Shown: piece after piece, positions 48,727 to 62,502 of the stretch
How positions within the stretch are numbered: the first letter of the stretch is position 1
Layout of the letters: every line of letters begins with the position of its first letter
Origin: Seiridium cupressi
Lineage: Eukaryota > Ascomycota > Sordariomycetes > Amphisphaeriales > Sporocadaceae
Assembly: GCA_036674765.1 (NCBI GenBank)
Contig: JARVKI010000010.1
Coordinates: 434,001-498,000 of the forward strand
DNA: 64,000 nucleotides
Direction of reading: 5' to 3'
Notes under the pieces: model-generated
What the model was told of the DNA's origin: nothing
The model's input: the letters and a program-made list of their open reading frames with translations, nothing else
Databases searched by the model: none
Program-made: the position numbers and the translations under genes

Positions 48727-49963
48727 ATGCAGTACCGTATCGTCTTCGGTGTCGCCGCCTCCATGGCCTTCGGCGCCTCTGCCGCCCCCAGCCCGGCTAT
48801 CACCCCGAGCCCTTCTCTCGAGGAGCGCAAGCTCGCCCTGAAGCGTGATAGCCTGCCCGCTTCCTCCGGCTCCTCTGTCCTGAGCGACGTTTATACCATT
48901 GCCGCCGGCGAGTCCTTTGATGGTGGCATGTACGCCTATGACCGCGGTGTCGACTGCGAGGGCCAGGCCGAGGGTGGCGACTCGGACGCCGTCTTCCAGA
49001 TCGAGGAGGGTGGTACTCTATCCAACGTCATCATTGGACCCAACCAGATGGAGGGTGTCCACTGCCAGGGCGCTTGCACTCTTACCAACGTTTGGTGGTC
49101 GGCTGTCTGCGAGGATGCCTTCACCATCAAGAACCAGGATGCCGGCGACACCACTTACATCAGCGGTGGTGGTGCCTTCGGTGCCGATGACAAGGTTCTC
49201 CAGCACAACGGCGGGTAAGTTTCCCAGAATTAGTGCCTTCCGCAAATCTTGATGACTGACTTGTGCTTTAGTGGAAGCTTGAGTGTCAGCGACTTCACTG
49301 TCGACACCTTCGGCAAGCTGTACCGCAGCTGTGGTAACTGCGACACCATGTACGAGCGGTAAGTGGTCCAAGGCGCTCAATGAGAAAGGGGAAGGAATGC
49401 AAATACTGACTTGTCTCAGCCACGTCATCATGGACGGTATCACTGCCGTCGACGGTAACGAGCTTGCTGGCATCAACTACAACTACGGTGACTCGGCTAC
49501 CTTCACCAACATCGCCGTCTCTGGCGTTGACGACATTTGCGTTACCTATACTGGTACCGATGACAACAACGAGGAGCCTAGCGAGTACGGCTCCGGTGCT
49601 GACGGCACTTACTGTATCTACTCCGACTCGGATATCTCCGGCGACACCAGCTCCTCCTCCGACAGCTCCGACTCCGGCTCTTCTGCTGCTGCCAGCTCCG
49701 CGGCCAAGACCAGCTCCACCAAGAAGAGCAGCACCAAGACGAGCTCTGCTGCCTCCAAGAGCACCGCCGCCTCCGACGATGACGAGGATTCCACCACAAC
49801 CAAGTCCACCAAGACAACCTCCAGCGCCAAGTCCACCAAGACCTCGAGCTCCAAGTCTACCAAGACTAGCTCTTCATCCAAGTCTACCAGCACAAGCGAG
49901 TCCGGCAGCAAGGAGGATGCCGCCCCCGACTCCAAGGCCTTCGGCGGCTTTTTCCGCTGGTAA
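48727..49963 (+). CDS. Secreted pectate lyase, family PL3, with Ser/Thr/Lys-rich tail
   Basis: It cleaves de-esterified pectin by beta-elimination, outside the cell. Exons 48727-49214, 49272-49358 and 49420-49963 (introns 57 and 61 bp, GTAAGT donors) give 372 aa. The signal peptide is [19 protein letters not shown], followed by a propeptide ending near LKR. The PL3 parallel beta-helix spans about residues 50-275, with the family's [21 protein letters not shown] and [17 protein letters not shown] segments. The last 100 residues are a low-complexity tail of Ser, Thr, Lys and Ala with an acidic patch, ending KAFGGFFRW. The tail is not part of the catalytic fold. It may be a heavily O-glycosylated stalk or a wall-binding tail. 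Confidence 0.93.
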
Positions 49964-51350
49964 ATATGTGCGAATGCACGCCAAAGTATGACTAGATCGG
50001 CCTGAGTGGTTGATCCCGGATGGTGAAAACAACTTCTTTTCTGTTCTTCAATGATGTATATCTTATGATCGGCCTGTATATATAAAATAACTTTAGACGG
50101 GGTACTAGCCTATAGACTCTAACAAGGTTAAGCTCGCTCGGTTCGAGCACTATCATTATCATCTTCCTTTCTGCAGCGTGACAGTTCCAGTCTTCGAAAT
50201 CTGACGATGATCTCCAGTAGCCGCTTTGGTGTAAAAAAAATTCATCGATGCAGCTGTCTCGGAGCTGAGTATATCTCGCCCTCTTTATCGACATTGTGCT
50301 GACGTACGGTCGTGTTTCAGGTCTTTGAGCTGCTCGCCCCTATAGTGTAATGCAAGATCAGACTGAACCATTAATTATATGTTAGCATGATGACTCTGAG
50401 TACTTTGAAATCAGCACAGGAACAGAAAATGTTCTATCCATTGAGAGAGGTTCGAATAGAGGCCCAGCACTCAAGACTCCTGATCAGCTGGATCATTAGT
50501 TGTCTTGATACTTGTCAAAGGTTCCGTTGTCCGTCGAAAGAGAAACTCCACGCGATACACAACAAAGAAAAGTCGTGAGATAGTGGGCTACGTTGTACCG
50601 ATGAGTGCATAGAACCGAGTCACCGTCCGAGCCAGACTTCGACGCAAATCCTGGATGCCGCTAACCGTTGCTACTCGATCAGCATTTCTTAATTGTGATC
50701 TAGCGAGTTGACGAAGGAACCCTAAAATGTGTTCTGTGCCTCATGGCATCATTACGCAGTGTGTGGCATTGATTGAAAACATAGGACCGAATTTCCACGT
50801 GTAATAACATGTGATTGGGGAATTGATCGTCAAGCGCCATGGCAGTTGAGAGTTGGGGAAAACTCGGGGGAGTTCTGGGGGCGCCGCAGGTACCCCGCAG
50901 TGGCCGTGGGTAGTGAGCATCTCCAGGGCATTGAGATCTCAATATTGGCTTCCCCTTTTGGAACACATGCCTCACGTCGCTTTCTCCACAATCGGACCGT
51001 GTCGCATGTAGCCAATTCGGCCCATGGGCGTCGGAGCGGAGTTTAGTATGACGATCTGTCTGGTTCCTGGCAGGTGTTCAAGTCATCATGAGAGTTTCGC
51101 AATAAGAACGAGTGATTTGGCTAAGGATTCGGACGACGACAGTACGGCAATTCGACCGCAAGAGGCTCCGAGCCCGTCCAATGCCGGGAGACTTGAGATG
51201 AGAGTCGAGGAGAGCATATTGGCATTCAACATCTATATATAACCTCACTATCCTCCCTACCCGTGCTGTATCTTCCGAGACCGTCGTGCCACTGCGATTC
51301 TCACATCGTCATATGATCATTCACTAATTACACTCGTTATTTCCCTCGCC
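49964..51350. other. Intergenic region, 3' of pectate lyase and upstream of glucoamylase
   Basis: I see no gene. Near 50875-50898 there are two matches to the CreA carbon-catabolite-repressor core SYGGRG: ctgggg on the plus strand, and ccccgc, the complement of gcgggg. They lie about 450-480 bp upstream of the glucoamylase start. Such short motifs occur by chance, so this is suggestive only. Confidence 0.4.
51234..51242 (+). promoter_or_regulatory. TATA box of glucoamylase gene
   Basis: tatatataa lies about 110 bp before the ATG at 51351, a normal distance for a strongly regulated fungal gene. Confidence 0.6.
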
Positions 51351-53068
<1,718 letters not shown>

Positions 53069-54337
53069 GTATTGCATTGGGAATGTAGTGCAAGGGAGTT
53101 TCTATGCAAGGACCATGCCTTTCAGCGAACATGCCTAGCTGAACAGCGTCTTAGCACCTCTAGTCGGGTGCGATTCAACGATCTATATAAGCGGATTTGT
53201 GAAGGAAAAGGACTAGTCGCCCCGAAGAATATGTCTCTTAGACTTTCGTCCACCACCACGGCATCTTTATATTGCTAGGAAGCCTCACTTGTACCCATAT
53301 AATTTAAAGGTGCTCAAGAACCGCGAAATTATGCAAAACTAGTGCTAACTTGCATAATGTGCCTGCAGTACTGTACATTGTGGATTCATGGCTGATACGT
53401 GGAAACCCCGCGCTAACAGATTCCCAAGACTCATCTAGGTATGATTATTGTAGACTAGTTATCTGTATCGTATAAGCTGCCATTAGTTCTTACAACAGGA
53501 GCACCGATTCTTCTGCGACAATCAATAACCACAGCCATTTGGGCAATCCTGCCAGATCGACAAGGGCTACCCGCCGTCCTGCCGCCGCGATTTAGCGCAC
53601 CAGTCTGTTGGGGCTAGTGAGATAATTATAGACTCCAGGGCTTCTGGCCTAGCTCATGACTGGGTAGAAACACGAGCTTAGTCCCAAGTAGATTATGCCA
53701 GGACCCGAAAGAGCTAAGCTTCCGTTCTATCTGCGGGAAGCTAGACTACGTAAGGCAGGGGTCGAACGGGCCCGAGTTGGTGCTGATGAACGGGCATGTA
53801 CAATGTATATAATGTGGTTAGACGATGCCTGCAGCGACATCGAGATGACCATGAATCCAGCAACATTGGAATACCGTAATTGTCCATGGAATTGCAAACA
53901 ATGGGAAGACTTCGGTTTAGTTACACATACTATTATGTAATAGACCCAATCAATCTCTTCATTCTTTCTGTCGATCGTCCCAAAGTGAGGCTTCGGTGGC
54001 GCAGCCCGATGTTCGTGATTGTTGTAACGCGATTCATTTCGTTTTCGTGAACTGTGCCCCATATTCGATACCCGCCATGTGGTCCCCTAATTTCTACGAA
54101 CCACTACACAGCCCACTATCAAACAAAACAACCCAAATCTTGACTCCTGAGTCTAGGTAGTCATATAATATCCAAGCCGCGCCTTTCCTCATTCTCCATC
54201 ATGTATCTATCCATCAATTATCATCTGAAGCGTTTTGGACTAGAGCCCACTTTCTGGCTTGTTGGAGCAGTTTGGCACGGGTCACGGTAGAGGACGGAGC
54301 ACAGATTTTTGGCGACAAACGGAGCGATTCCGATAAA
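53069..54337. other. Intergenic region
   Basis: Short frames only; nothing recognised. It includes the upstream region of the four-helix membrane protein gene. Confidence 0.5.
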
Positions 54338-55350
54338 ATGCATACATACGAAGGGATATGGCGAAAGAGGCAGCTGGTGCCATGTTGGATAATACAGGGC
54401 ATAAGCGTATGCGTATTGGGGGTCATAGCATCTCTCCTAGTCGGAGCCAGCACAATTGTCCTCACGACGGGGGGCGGCAAAGACGGCTTCACATGGCTGG
54501 GCCTAGGAGTGGACGACCTTGCAAGAGTTGCAATGTAAGTACATTCGCATTTCCATCGCCAATACGTCAAATTTACCATCACTACATCAGCTAACACAAT
54601 ACCTTTAGAATAGTTGGCAGCGTGTTACTGGCGTTCTGCGTTCTCACATTAGTATTCGATATCACCGAAGCCGCGCTATACAAGAGACGCCGGCTAAGTC
54701 CAACGCTGTTGTTAGCCTTTTCTTGTATCAAGACTGCAATGTGGATTACGTACCTTGTTTTCGTCGTTGTCGCGGCGGCAAAGGGCTCTCCTAGCGCTCT
54801 GGATTTGGTCCTAGGCATCATACTCGTGACGACGAGTATCAGTCAGGTGATCCTCGGCGCCATCTACACGCACAAACAGCGCAAGGGACTGCTCGACAGG
54901 GGCAAATATGCAGACCTGGGGATGAATGGAAGAAATACGGATAATATGGCGTCGATACCCCGAAGCAAGACGTGGAGAGAATCGATACCGGCCATCACCG
55001 TCAACTCGCGCGAGTGGTCGAAGAGAGGAAGTGAAGACACAGACTACGAGAGCTTCCGGAACTCCCTGATAGAAGCTGAACAGCGGCGAGAAACGCTGCA
55101 GGAGCTTGAGGCTGCGGAAGAGCAGCTGGCGGCAGAGACACGGACGCTCGCATCTTCAAATTACGATGCCTCGACCTGGGCGGCGACGACCCCGCCCCAG
55201 AGCCCTAGATTGACAACGGTCTTGTCACATCCGCCGATAAAGCGTACATACTCACCGGCGGACAGCACGTATGATGACTTTGAACAGGCCGACCTAGCGT
55301 TATCCGGGTTTTACGGCTCTGGGGTCGAGGGCCAGACCCGAAGCTTCTGA
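54338..55350 (+). CDS. Four-helix integral membrane protein of unknown function
   Basis: Exons 54338-54534 and 54609-55350 (74-bp intron, GTAAGT donor, TTTAG acceptor) give 312 aa. Four hydrophobic segments are visible: CWIIQGISVCVLGVIASLLV, IVGSVLLAFCVLTLVFDI, LLLAFSCIKTAMWITYLVFV, and ALDLVLGIILVTTSISQVIL. They fill residues 10-165 in an arrangement like MARVEL-type four-span proteins. The cytosolic tail is polar, with a Glu/Arg-rich coiled coil (SLIEAEQRRETLQELEAAEE). I chose the ATG at 54338 as the first one before helix 1. No family is certain; many ascomycetes have similar unnamed proteins. Confidence 0.82.
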
Positions 55351-56327
55351 TGATAGCGTATAATGAGTAAAACGAAATGAAATCCAAATAACATCTGTGG
55401 CCCTCCTTACTGTCCGTGCTTCCAAACACGTAGCGACTTATATTCCGCCCGACAGATGGCGTTGGTGTCGCTTTTTAGCCAGCGAACCATCATGAAGACC
55501 GCTGTGCGCTGGATTATGAAGGTATGAAAAGGGGAACCGTACAAGTACCGATAGTCAAGCCATAGAAGGTCACGCATATATAGCATGCGGCTCTCTTGAT
55601 GCTTTTGGAACTAGTGATGAACCTGTTCTCCTCCCATACTATAGTGATAGTGGGAGGTGAAAGTGCTTCCTCAATTTACTATATCCCCTAATGGTAAGAG
55701 ACTAATTAAGGCAGACAACATAGGTACTCATTCGCACTTGTGGCTCCGTTCATGTGTAATTGACGGTTCAACATGAGACAGAACACGATCTTGCTGGATG
55801 ATATATGAAATAATAGAGCAGAACAGCACATATATATATCCTTGCGCAATTTTACCGGGGTTTGGTAGAACTTGGCAACGTGTTGATACTCAGGTTGTGT
55901 GCTACTGAGTGTATGTGTGGCGTTAGCTCTGGTATTCGCCCGGTGAAAATTGACGCTTGACTTTAGTATACAGCTCGCATCTAATTACCGGATTGAAACC
56001 AGTTACCATGCAGTATACCATGCATGAATATGCAGGAACAATTTAGTCCGGCATTCCCGTTTACCGATCAGTTAGGTTTCATCAATTCATAATTTGTTGT
56101 CGTGCTTCTATTCCGCGTCGCGTCGCGACTAGGCTACGTCATAGCCATTTACGTCACTATTACCTCGGATGCATGGGGACTGGCACACATTCTACTAAAC
56201 AGCTCGAAGCTCCCCCTCCTCGAGCTTACCTTGGCAGCCAATCATTCACACCAATTCACAGGAACGCTTTTCATCCTCTTTGTGAAATCCATTGGCATAT
56301 TACGCTGATTGAAACTCCTCAAACTCG
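55351..56327. other. Intergenic region upstream of the repeat-fusion gene
   Basis: A+T-rich with a short TA run (acatatatatatcc near 55830). No gene seen. Confidence 0.5.
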
Positions 56328-58352
56328 ATGACAGGATCAGGGGCTGAACAGGACCGCTTCGGCGGGTGGTTTGGCGGCAACAAAGCCGACCAGGCCAAGG
56401 ACGCCGCACAGCAGAGCATACCCAAGACGTCAGGGGCCGAACAAGATCGGTACGGTGGCTGGCTCGGAGGTGACAAGGCGGACAAGGTTCAAGATGCTGT
56501 ACAAGAACATCTGCCCAAGGCATCCGGAGCTGAGCAAGACAGGTTTGGTGGCTGGTTCGGCGGCGGCAAGGCAGACCAGGCCAAGGGTGCTGCGCAACGG
56601 CATATCTCGAGGACTTCTGGTGCTGAACAAGACAGATATGAAGGCTGGTTAGGAGGCGACAAAGCTGACAAGGTCCGAGATGCTGTCCAGGAGCACCTGC
56701 CCAAAACCTCGGGTGCTGAGCAGGACAGGTATGGGCGTTGGCTCGGTGGGGGTCAGGCAGACCAACTCAAGGACGCAGTAAGAGACCACCTACCTCAGAC
56801 CTCTGGAGCTGAGCAAGATCGATACGGCCGCTGGTTTGATGGACGTAAAGCCGATCAAGCCGCACATGAACTGCAGGAGCACCTACCCAAAGCGTCCGGA
56901 GCGGAGCAGGATCGATATGGTGGCTGGTTTGGTAGCGGACAAGCTGACCAGGCTAAGGATGCCTTGAAAAAGCATCTTCCTCAGACCTCCGGGGCCGAGC
57001 AAGACCGATACGAGGGTTGGCTTGGTGGCGATAAGGCAGATCAGGCTAAAGACGCTCTGAAAAAACATCTACCTCACCCTACAGGCTCAGGTGCCGAGCA
57101 GGATCGCTATGGCGGTTGGTTTGGTGGAGACAAACTGCCCTCACGAGCTGAGGTTGAGAGGAACCTCCCCAAGGGCTCCGGTGCGGAACAGGATAGGTAT
57201 GGTGGTTGGTTTGGCGGCGACAAGGGACCTTCTGCTCAGCAAATCCGTGACAAACTACCCAGAGGTTCTGGTGCAGAACAGGACCGCTTCGGGTCGCACT
57301 TCGCCACTGGAAACGAGCGTTATATTGGGACCACAACTCTTGGTCTCCTCCAACACACGGTACTACCATCATTCGGTCTCCACGCTGGGCTTGGTGCCCT
57401 GGCATATGGTATTGGGCGAGTTACCGACAGAGTGGAAGTCAAAGATTATCTATGGCCTAGTGGCCAAGTTGTCAATGCTTGGTGGAGCGCCATTGGTATC
57501 CCCGTCGTCTACGGCGGACTCTCGATATCAGCTGCTTGGGCCGCTCTCACATACGATCAGAAACTGCTCCTCACTGGTGTCAGCGCCTGGGGTCTCCGTC
57601 TGTTCTACCGCGTGGCATCGCGCAGCGTGCGACGTGGTGAGGATGATAGCCGGTACGTGGCTGCCAAGAAGCAGGACCCAGGATTCTGGAACAAGGCTCT
57701 CTTCACCTTGTACCTACCTGAAGCTGCAGCGCAGACCTTGATCACTCTACCATTCGTTCTCCCCTTCCGCGCTCCGGTCTCTAGTGCTGCTTCTTCGCTG
57801 AGCCTTGGCTCTTCGGCAATCTCGCACGGCTTGGCCATTTTCTTATTCGTGGCCGGTTTTACGACTGAGGTTCTTGCCGATTACCAATTAGCGGCCCATG
57901 CCCAGGAAACCGGTAACACTTCGTTGAACCGCGACGGCTTATGGAGCATTGTTCGCCATCCCAAGTAGGATTCCCCCTTGTTTTCCCATCCACGCGTTCG
58001 CTCCTGCTGACCTGTGACTAGCTATCTCGGCGACGCTTTGTGCCACTTCTCTTTCTCCGTGTTGGCCTCTAGCGCTGGGTTGCTACACCCGCTTGCTGCT
58101 CTCGGTCCTGTGGTAAACTACGTCTTCCTGCGTGCGGTCGGTGGCGACAAGGAGAATGAAGCGTCACAGGAGGCACGATATGCCAAGGAAAGCCCGCTCA
58201 AGCACCAGGAGCTGCAAGAGTATAAGCGGACCAAGAATAGTTTCTGGCCGAGTCTGAACGAGGTCAGCAACAAGTGGCTGTGGGCCGTCGTCGCAGCGGG
58301 TGCCGGTGGAGTCGCACTCGAGCAGTCACTGGTTAGCTTCTTGAGACAGTAA
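56328..58352 (+). CDS. SGAEQDR-repeat / DUF1295 membrane fusion protein
   Basis: Exons 56328-57964 and 58022-58352 (57-bp intron, GTAGGA donor, GACTAG acceptor) give 655 aa. Residues 4-313 are ten tandem repeats of 30-33 residues plus an eleventh SGAEQDR. Each unit reads roughly SGAEQDRYGGWFGGDKADQA then a short amphipathic helix ending HLPK. The C-terminal half is a multi-pass membrane domain. It has the DUF1295/steroid-5-alpha-reductase-like signature GLWSIVRHPNYLGD, which spans the splice site, and a conserved FWPSLNEVSNKW end. DUF1295 proteins are probably ER-membrane oxidoreductases or methyltransferase-like enzymes acting on lipids. The repeat region has no signal peptide and so is probably cytosolic. 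The repeat function is unknown. The catalytic domain seems complete, so the gene is probably functional. Confidence 0.9.
56337..57287 (+). repeat. Coding tandem repeats, ten units of about 93 bp
   Basis: Unit starts are set by SGAEQDR. Units 1-7 are 31 codons, unit 8 is 33, and units 9 and 10 are 30. An eleventh partial unit runs into the membrane domain. Copies differ at many third codon positions while the key residues S-G-A-E-Q-D-R and W stay fixed. That indicates old duplication with selection on the protein. Units 9-10 have a different second half (LPSRAEVERN and GPSAQQIRDK). Confidence 0.9.
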
Positions 58353-58661
58353 GAGTGTGAAAGACACGCTGAATAGCTCAGTATCTTTCATCTGTAAATT
58401 AGGATAGCATCGCTAGTCTTGTGGTCCTGAATCACCCACCCAAAAGTTTGACTAAGCATTTCTTGAATTCAATGGCATGTCGCGTGAGCTCGTCATGATG
58501 CTGTTTTCAATTTGCTTTGGTTTTCCGATCCAGAGCTGGTCAAGATTTTGTTTCATTCATGATTTCGCAACGCTAATGTTGCAATACGGATGGTATATGA
58601 ATTGTACCAGGGCCGCATCTCACACTTCTGAATATCCCGGCGACCGAACATCTGGGCCAGC

Positions 58662-60419
58662 TTGAACTGCAACACGGGCAACATTACCAACGTCTACGAG
58701 GAGTCTTTAGTTAGATGGTCAGACGCTGACTGCTAAGATGCCTAGAATTCTGTCGTGGTCTGGTGGGGTGCAAATAAGAACGAAGGATTTCCTTTCTCGG
58801 CTGTGACGAGTGATTACTTCAAGGTGAAGGAGAATATGAATTGCCAGGATACCGATGATATCACCTGCAAGACTCAACTACAATGTGGCCCCATACTGAC
58901 ACTCCTGGTGAGTTAGCATCATCGTCACACTAAACATATGCATGTCTAATACGGGAGAACAGATATCTCATTCTGAATTCCTTCGCGACTATCAATCAGG
59001 TGAGCTGGGAGCTACCACCACCGACTTCTTTACCACTTATAAGTCAGATCCACAAAATCATATATGATGGTTTTAACGACGCTCTGAATTCTATGCAGAG
59101 TCAAATAGACAACCGTCTTGTCGACACATTTGCCCCTGACGACTTCAACAAACGAAACCAGGTGATTCTCGACCTCATCAATTCACTTACCCTGGTGGTT
59201 GGTCTTAGTCCTGCTGCGGTCTTCAATAGCTGTAAGTGCATCAGCATCGAACCGTCAGTAACTGCTGATACCGCCAACGGATGTGATGCTGATGTGACAA
59301 TTAGTGTTGAAAACCGTGAGTACCTTGCCCGGAATGGGAATGTTCTTGGTATCTTCATAGACTTGCATTATTGGCGACTATCCTACCATCAGCGCGAGTG
59401 ATTATGGAAGGACCTCCAGTCTGACTTGAGAACGTATATGGACAAGCTGTTGGATGTCCAAACGAAATATATCAAAGACCTGTTCAGTGGGTCGGACGAT
59501 GCCATGGATACGTTGGAAAAAGCTGTCAAAGATGGAGCAAGTAAACAATTTTTGTGGAGTTATGACTTTCGTCAATACCTTGGTCATCTGGCCATAAGTA
59601 TGCCATCGCGGACACAGACATATCTTCTGGCCCTGAGCCTGGGCTGATCGTCTTCTCCCTAGTGGCTGGTTGGGGTGTGACGAATCTAGTAGACACCAAG
59701 CAAGAAGCCGAGCACATCATATATGAAAGGTTGATAGTGCAGACATGGTACATGCGTGGAAATGCGGCGGGTAGTGGCGCCACCGGACAGTACCCAACCA
59801 TCTAGTAAGGTCTTTCATTACATCCATTGTCAATTCCCCAACAGATTCACTTGAAACATCAACTTATACTAACACGTCTGCTGTGCCAGTGAAGATCACA
59901 AGTCGGGCTGCGACGGTTTCGTACCCGATAGGTTCAAAGAGAAGAACCAGCTCGACATGGACAGCCATGTTGCCAAGAGTATCTGCATCGGCTACGACGG
60001 CAAGATTCTCTACGTCGGTGCCGTGGCCCTGCAGCCACGGGAGAGCATCAATGCGAGTAACTACTACTACAAGTTCGTCAAGCTCTCTGCCACCGATAAG
60101 CTAGGCGATTCTGCAGATGCGTGGGGCGGTTTCACATCGAATGATCTTGCTGTGAGGTAGGGGGCCCCCATTCCCACTTTTGAATCCATGAAGTGTCGAG
60201 GTTACTCGAGCTATGTAATCACTCAGACATTGCTTACGACGTATGGAAGCTCAATGGCGGCAAGAACCACTTTACAATGCCGGATGATCTAAGCATCACC
60301 AATGGATCGGGAAACACGGGGGCAACTTGATGGGCTCGGCTGGGGTCCAAACTCCTGGGTTCCTCAGCGCGAACGTCTTCACATGGGATGAGCTTAGCGC
60401 CTACTACCCCAAGAAGTGA
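58662..60419 (+). pseudogene. Decayed C-terminal fragment of a killer-toxin-like (GH18 family) chitinase
   Basis: Recognisable pieces of the C-terminal region that follows the GH18 domain in fungal killer-toxin-like chitinases occur in order. They include a Cys-bearing segment (near 58750-58905), LILNSFATINQ (58947-58979), a TFAP segment (59131-59142), a helical segment near 59430-59570, a Cys-containing segment from 59889, and an end at the stop 60417-60419. Some intron boundaries are still good (58980-59041 and 59803-59888). Others fail: the donor near 58911 is out of phase by one base, a TGA lies at 59399-59401, and the final segments change frame in a G run near 60320. No GH18 catalytic domain, LysM or chitin-binding module is present upstream. 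It is best read as a relic; no intact product is expected. Confidence 0.55.
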
Positions 60420-61420
60420 TAGGACCAAGACAGGGGTAGGATGTGGTAAGCTGGCTTGCGTGGCGTTCTGGTTTTGATATTGTCTGACAAAGCACATCCC
60501 TCGGTATCTGAATTTCCCACGTGCATTTTTACAAATTCTGCCTCCATTGACGACGGTATTTTAAGCTCCGAGTTCATGCTTCTCCAACAGTTCTGCAATT
60601 ACTTCTTCCCGCCGCGTGGCCACATCGATATGGAATCCACCCCTCGGGGTATACTGCCACATCAGGCATGCTGCATGTCTGCCCAGATACGTGTGGGACT
60701 GGGATAGTCAAGAGTTAATTGGACATGATGACGATTGGGACGTCTCTGGCCGGTCAATTGGGACCTATGCACCTTTTCACGGCAATTGTATATTGTATCA
60801 TGGATCTGCCGAGATCAAGGACACAACGCAAAGACGGGTCACCTTCTGCCACGAATGGCAATTTTGTGGTTCCATTTTTTTCCTGGCTGGTGTAATATAA
60901 TACTACGGTATCTATAGTCGTTGGCGCTAAAATGGCGGTGTCTCTAACCTCATGCACTGCTCACAAGCCTTGGGGCCAGCCGGTTGCATGTTTTTGTGGA
61001 ACCCGCCACGAGTCAATATCGAATAGAGCTGCACGATACTCACAATCTCTCGGATCCGTAACCGAGGACCTCTTTATTTCCACATCGCCAAAAACGACAT
61101 TTATCCTGAGGCACGGGCTGCTGCACAGCTCGGACTCTGTGCAACAATGCCCAAGCAGCTCAAAGCGACACCGATACCCGAATCCTTTCTTTTATTGGTC
61201 CTGTCTGCGCTGATCCGCTGCGGGGTTCACGAACCAGACGATCCTCCCCAATGGCACTGCTCGATATCTACCGTCCGCGCGACACGTCTCGAACTCTGAA
61301 TGACTTTGGCAAAAGAAAGCCTCTCGCGCCTGCTTCTCATGATTTTCCATATATCCAACGCATACCAGTGACATCTGCCAAGCAGGGCGCGTCTGACACG
61401 TGAGAGACGCGAGAATCGCC
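60420..61420. other. Intergenic region upstream of the Ras-like gene
   Basis: Short frames on both strands and nothing recognised. Confidence 0.5.
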
Positions 61421-62216
61421 ATGAGCTACCGAGCGAAGCAGTATAAGATAGTGCTGCTTGGCGACGGCGGTGTAGGTCAGTCAAGCCCCGCGGAGAAGAC
61501 ACGCACGCGCAAAATGATTGTTTGACCAACCTCGCCATCGTCGCAGGCAAGTCATGTCTCGCCAGCAGGCTGATTTACAACTACTTCCTTGAGACGGTGA
61601 GCGCCGCCGCCCTCTCAAACCCGCGCAAGAGCCTCGTCACGTCTGCGCGAGAAACTGACCCGCGCGATTGCAGTATGACCCGACTTTGGAGGAGAGCTAT
61701 CGCCGGCAATGCGTGATAGATGATCAGACGTGCATCCTCGAAGTGCTGGACACGGCCGGGCAGGAGGAGTACACGGCCCTCCGCGAGCAGTGGATCCGGG
61801 ACGGCGACGTGTATCTCCTCGTGTACAGCATCTCGTCGCGGTCAACGTTTGAGGGCACCAGGAAGTTCCTGCGGCAGATGCACCAGGTGAAGAACTTCCA
61901 GCCGGACGCCACCCTGCCCATCATCCTGGTCGCCAATAAGTGCGATATCACCACGCACCGGGCCGTGTCGAAGCAAGAAGGCGAGGCATTGGCCAGGGAG
62001 CTGGGGGTGGGATTCACCGAGACGTCGGCAAAGGAGGGCACGAATGTCGAGGAGGCTTTCTTTGACGCGGTAAGACGGCTGAGGAAGCAGCAGAACCATG
62101 AGCTCGGGCTCGAAAGGAAAGCAGAACGGAAGAACTCTAAATCAAGTTCAAAGCATGGAGGGAAATGGAAGGGCCGCCTCACCCGCCTATTCGGCTCATC
62201 CGGAAAGCACGGTTAA
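61421..62216 (+). CDS. Ras-family small GTPase without CaaX box
   Basis: Exons 61421-61475, 61547-61596 and 61674-62216 give 215 aa. The first intron (GTCAGT donor) splits the P-loop. All G motifs are present: GDGGVGKS (residues 14-21; Asp replaces the usual Ala or Ser after the first Gly), switch I YDPTLEESY, DTAGQEEY, NKCD and ETSAK. The effector loop is Ras/Rap-like rather than Rho- or Rab-like. After residue 185 the tail is basic (KAERKNSKSSSKHGGKWKGR) and ends in KHG, with no cysteine near the C-terminus. Prenylation is therefore not expected. The polybasic tail could bind acidic lipids directly. A short run of GGT repeats lies in the 3' flank near 62327-62345. Confidence 0.92.
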
Positions 62217-62502
62217 TGGATTTTCACAGCGACTAGAGCATAAACATGACAAACAAAAGAAAACACTTTTTGGATATCATTATTTACAGCGTCTAGATTC
62301 TAATGTTATTTCGAAGACTGGGGTGATGGTGGTGGTGGTGGTAATGAATCTGTTAGTACTAGTCTAGGGGAGAAGGAATCTAGGGTATACTTTGGGATGA
62401 TGCCATTCAAGGCCCCCAATCCGGCAGACTAACAAAATGAGACGCTGGGTATATCGACCTCTGGTCAACAGTTGGAACTTCGCCTCACTGTGTTACCCTC
62501 CA

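Noticed and set aside
49464..49991. Pro/Thr/Ala-rich 175-codon frame
   Set aside because: It is a shadow of the low-complexity tail of the pectate lyase in another frame.
50130..50170. Possible tRNA T-loop (ggttcgagc)
   Set aside because: No matching acceptor, D or anticodon arms were found around it. I found no tRNA in the window by eye.
58477..58665. 62-codon frame between the repeat-fusion gene and the chitinase relic
   Set aside because: It is short, without domain signs, and does not join in phase to the relic.
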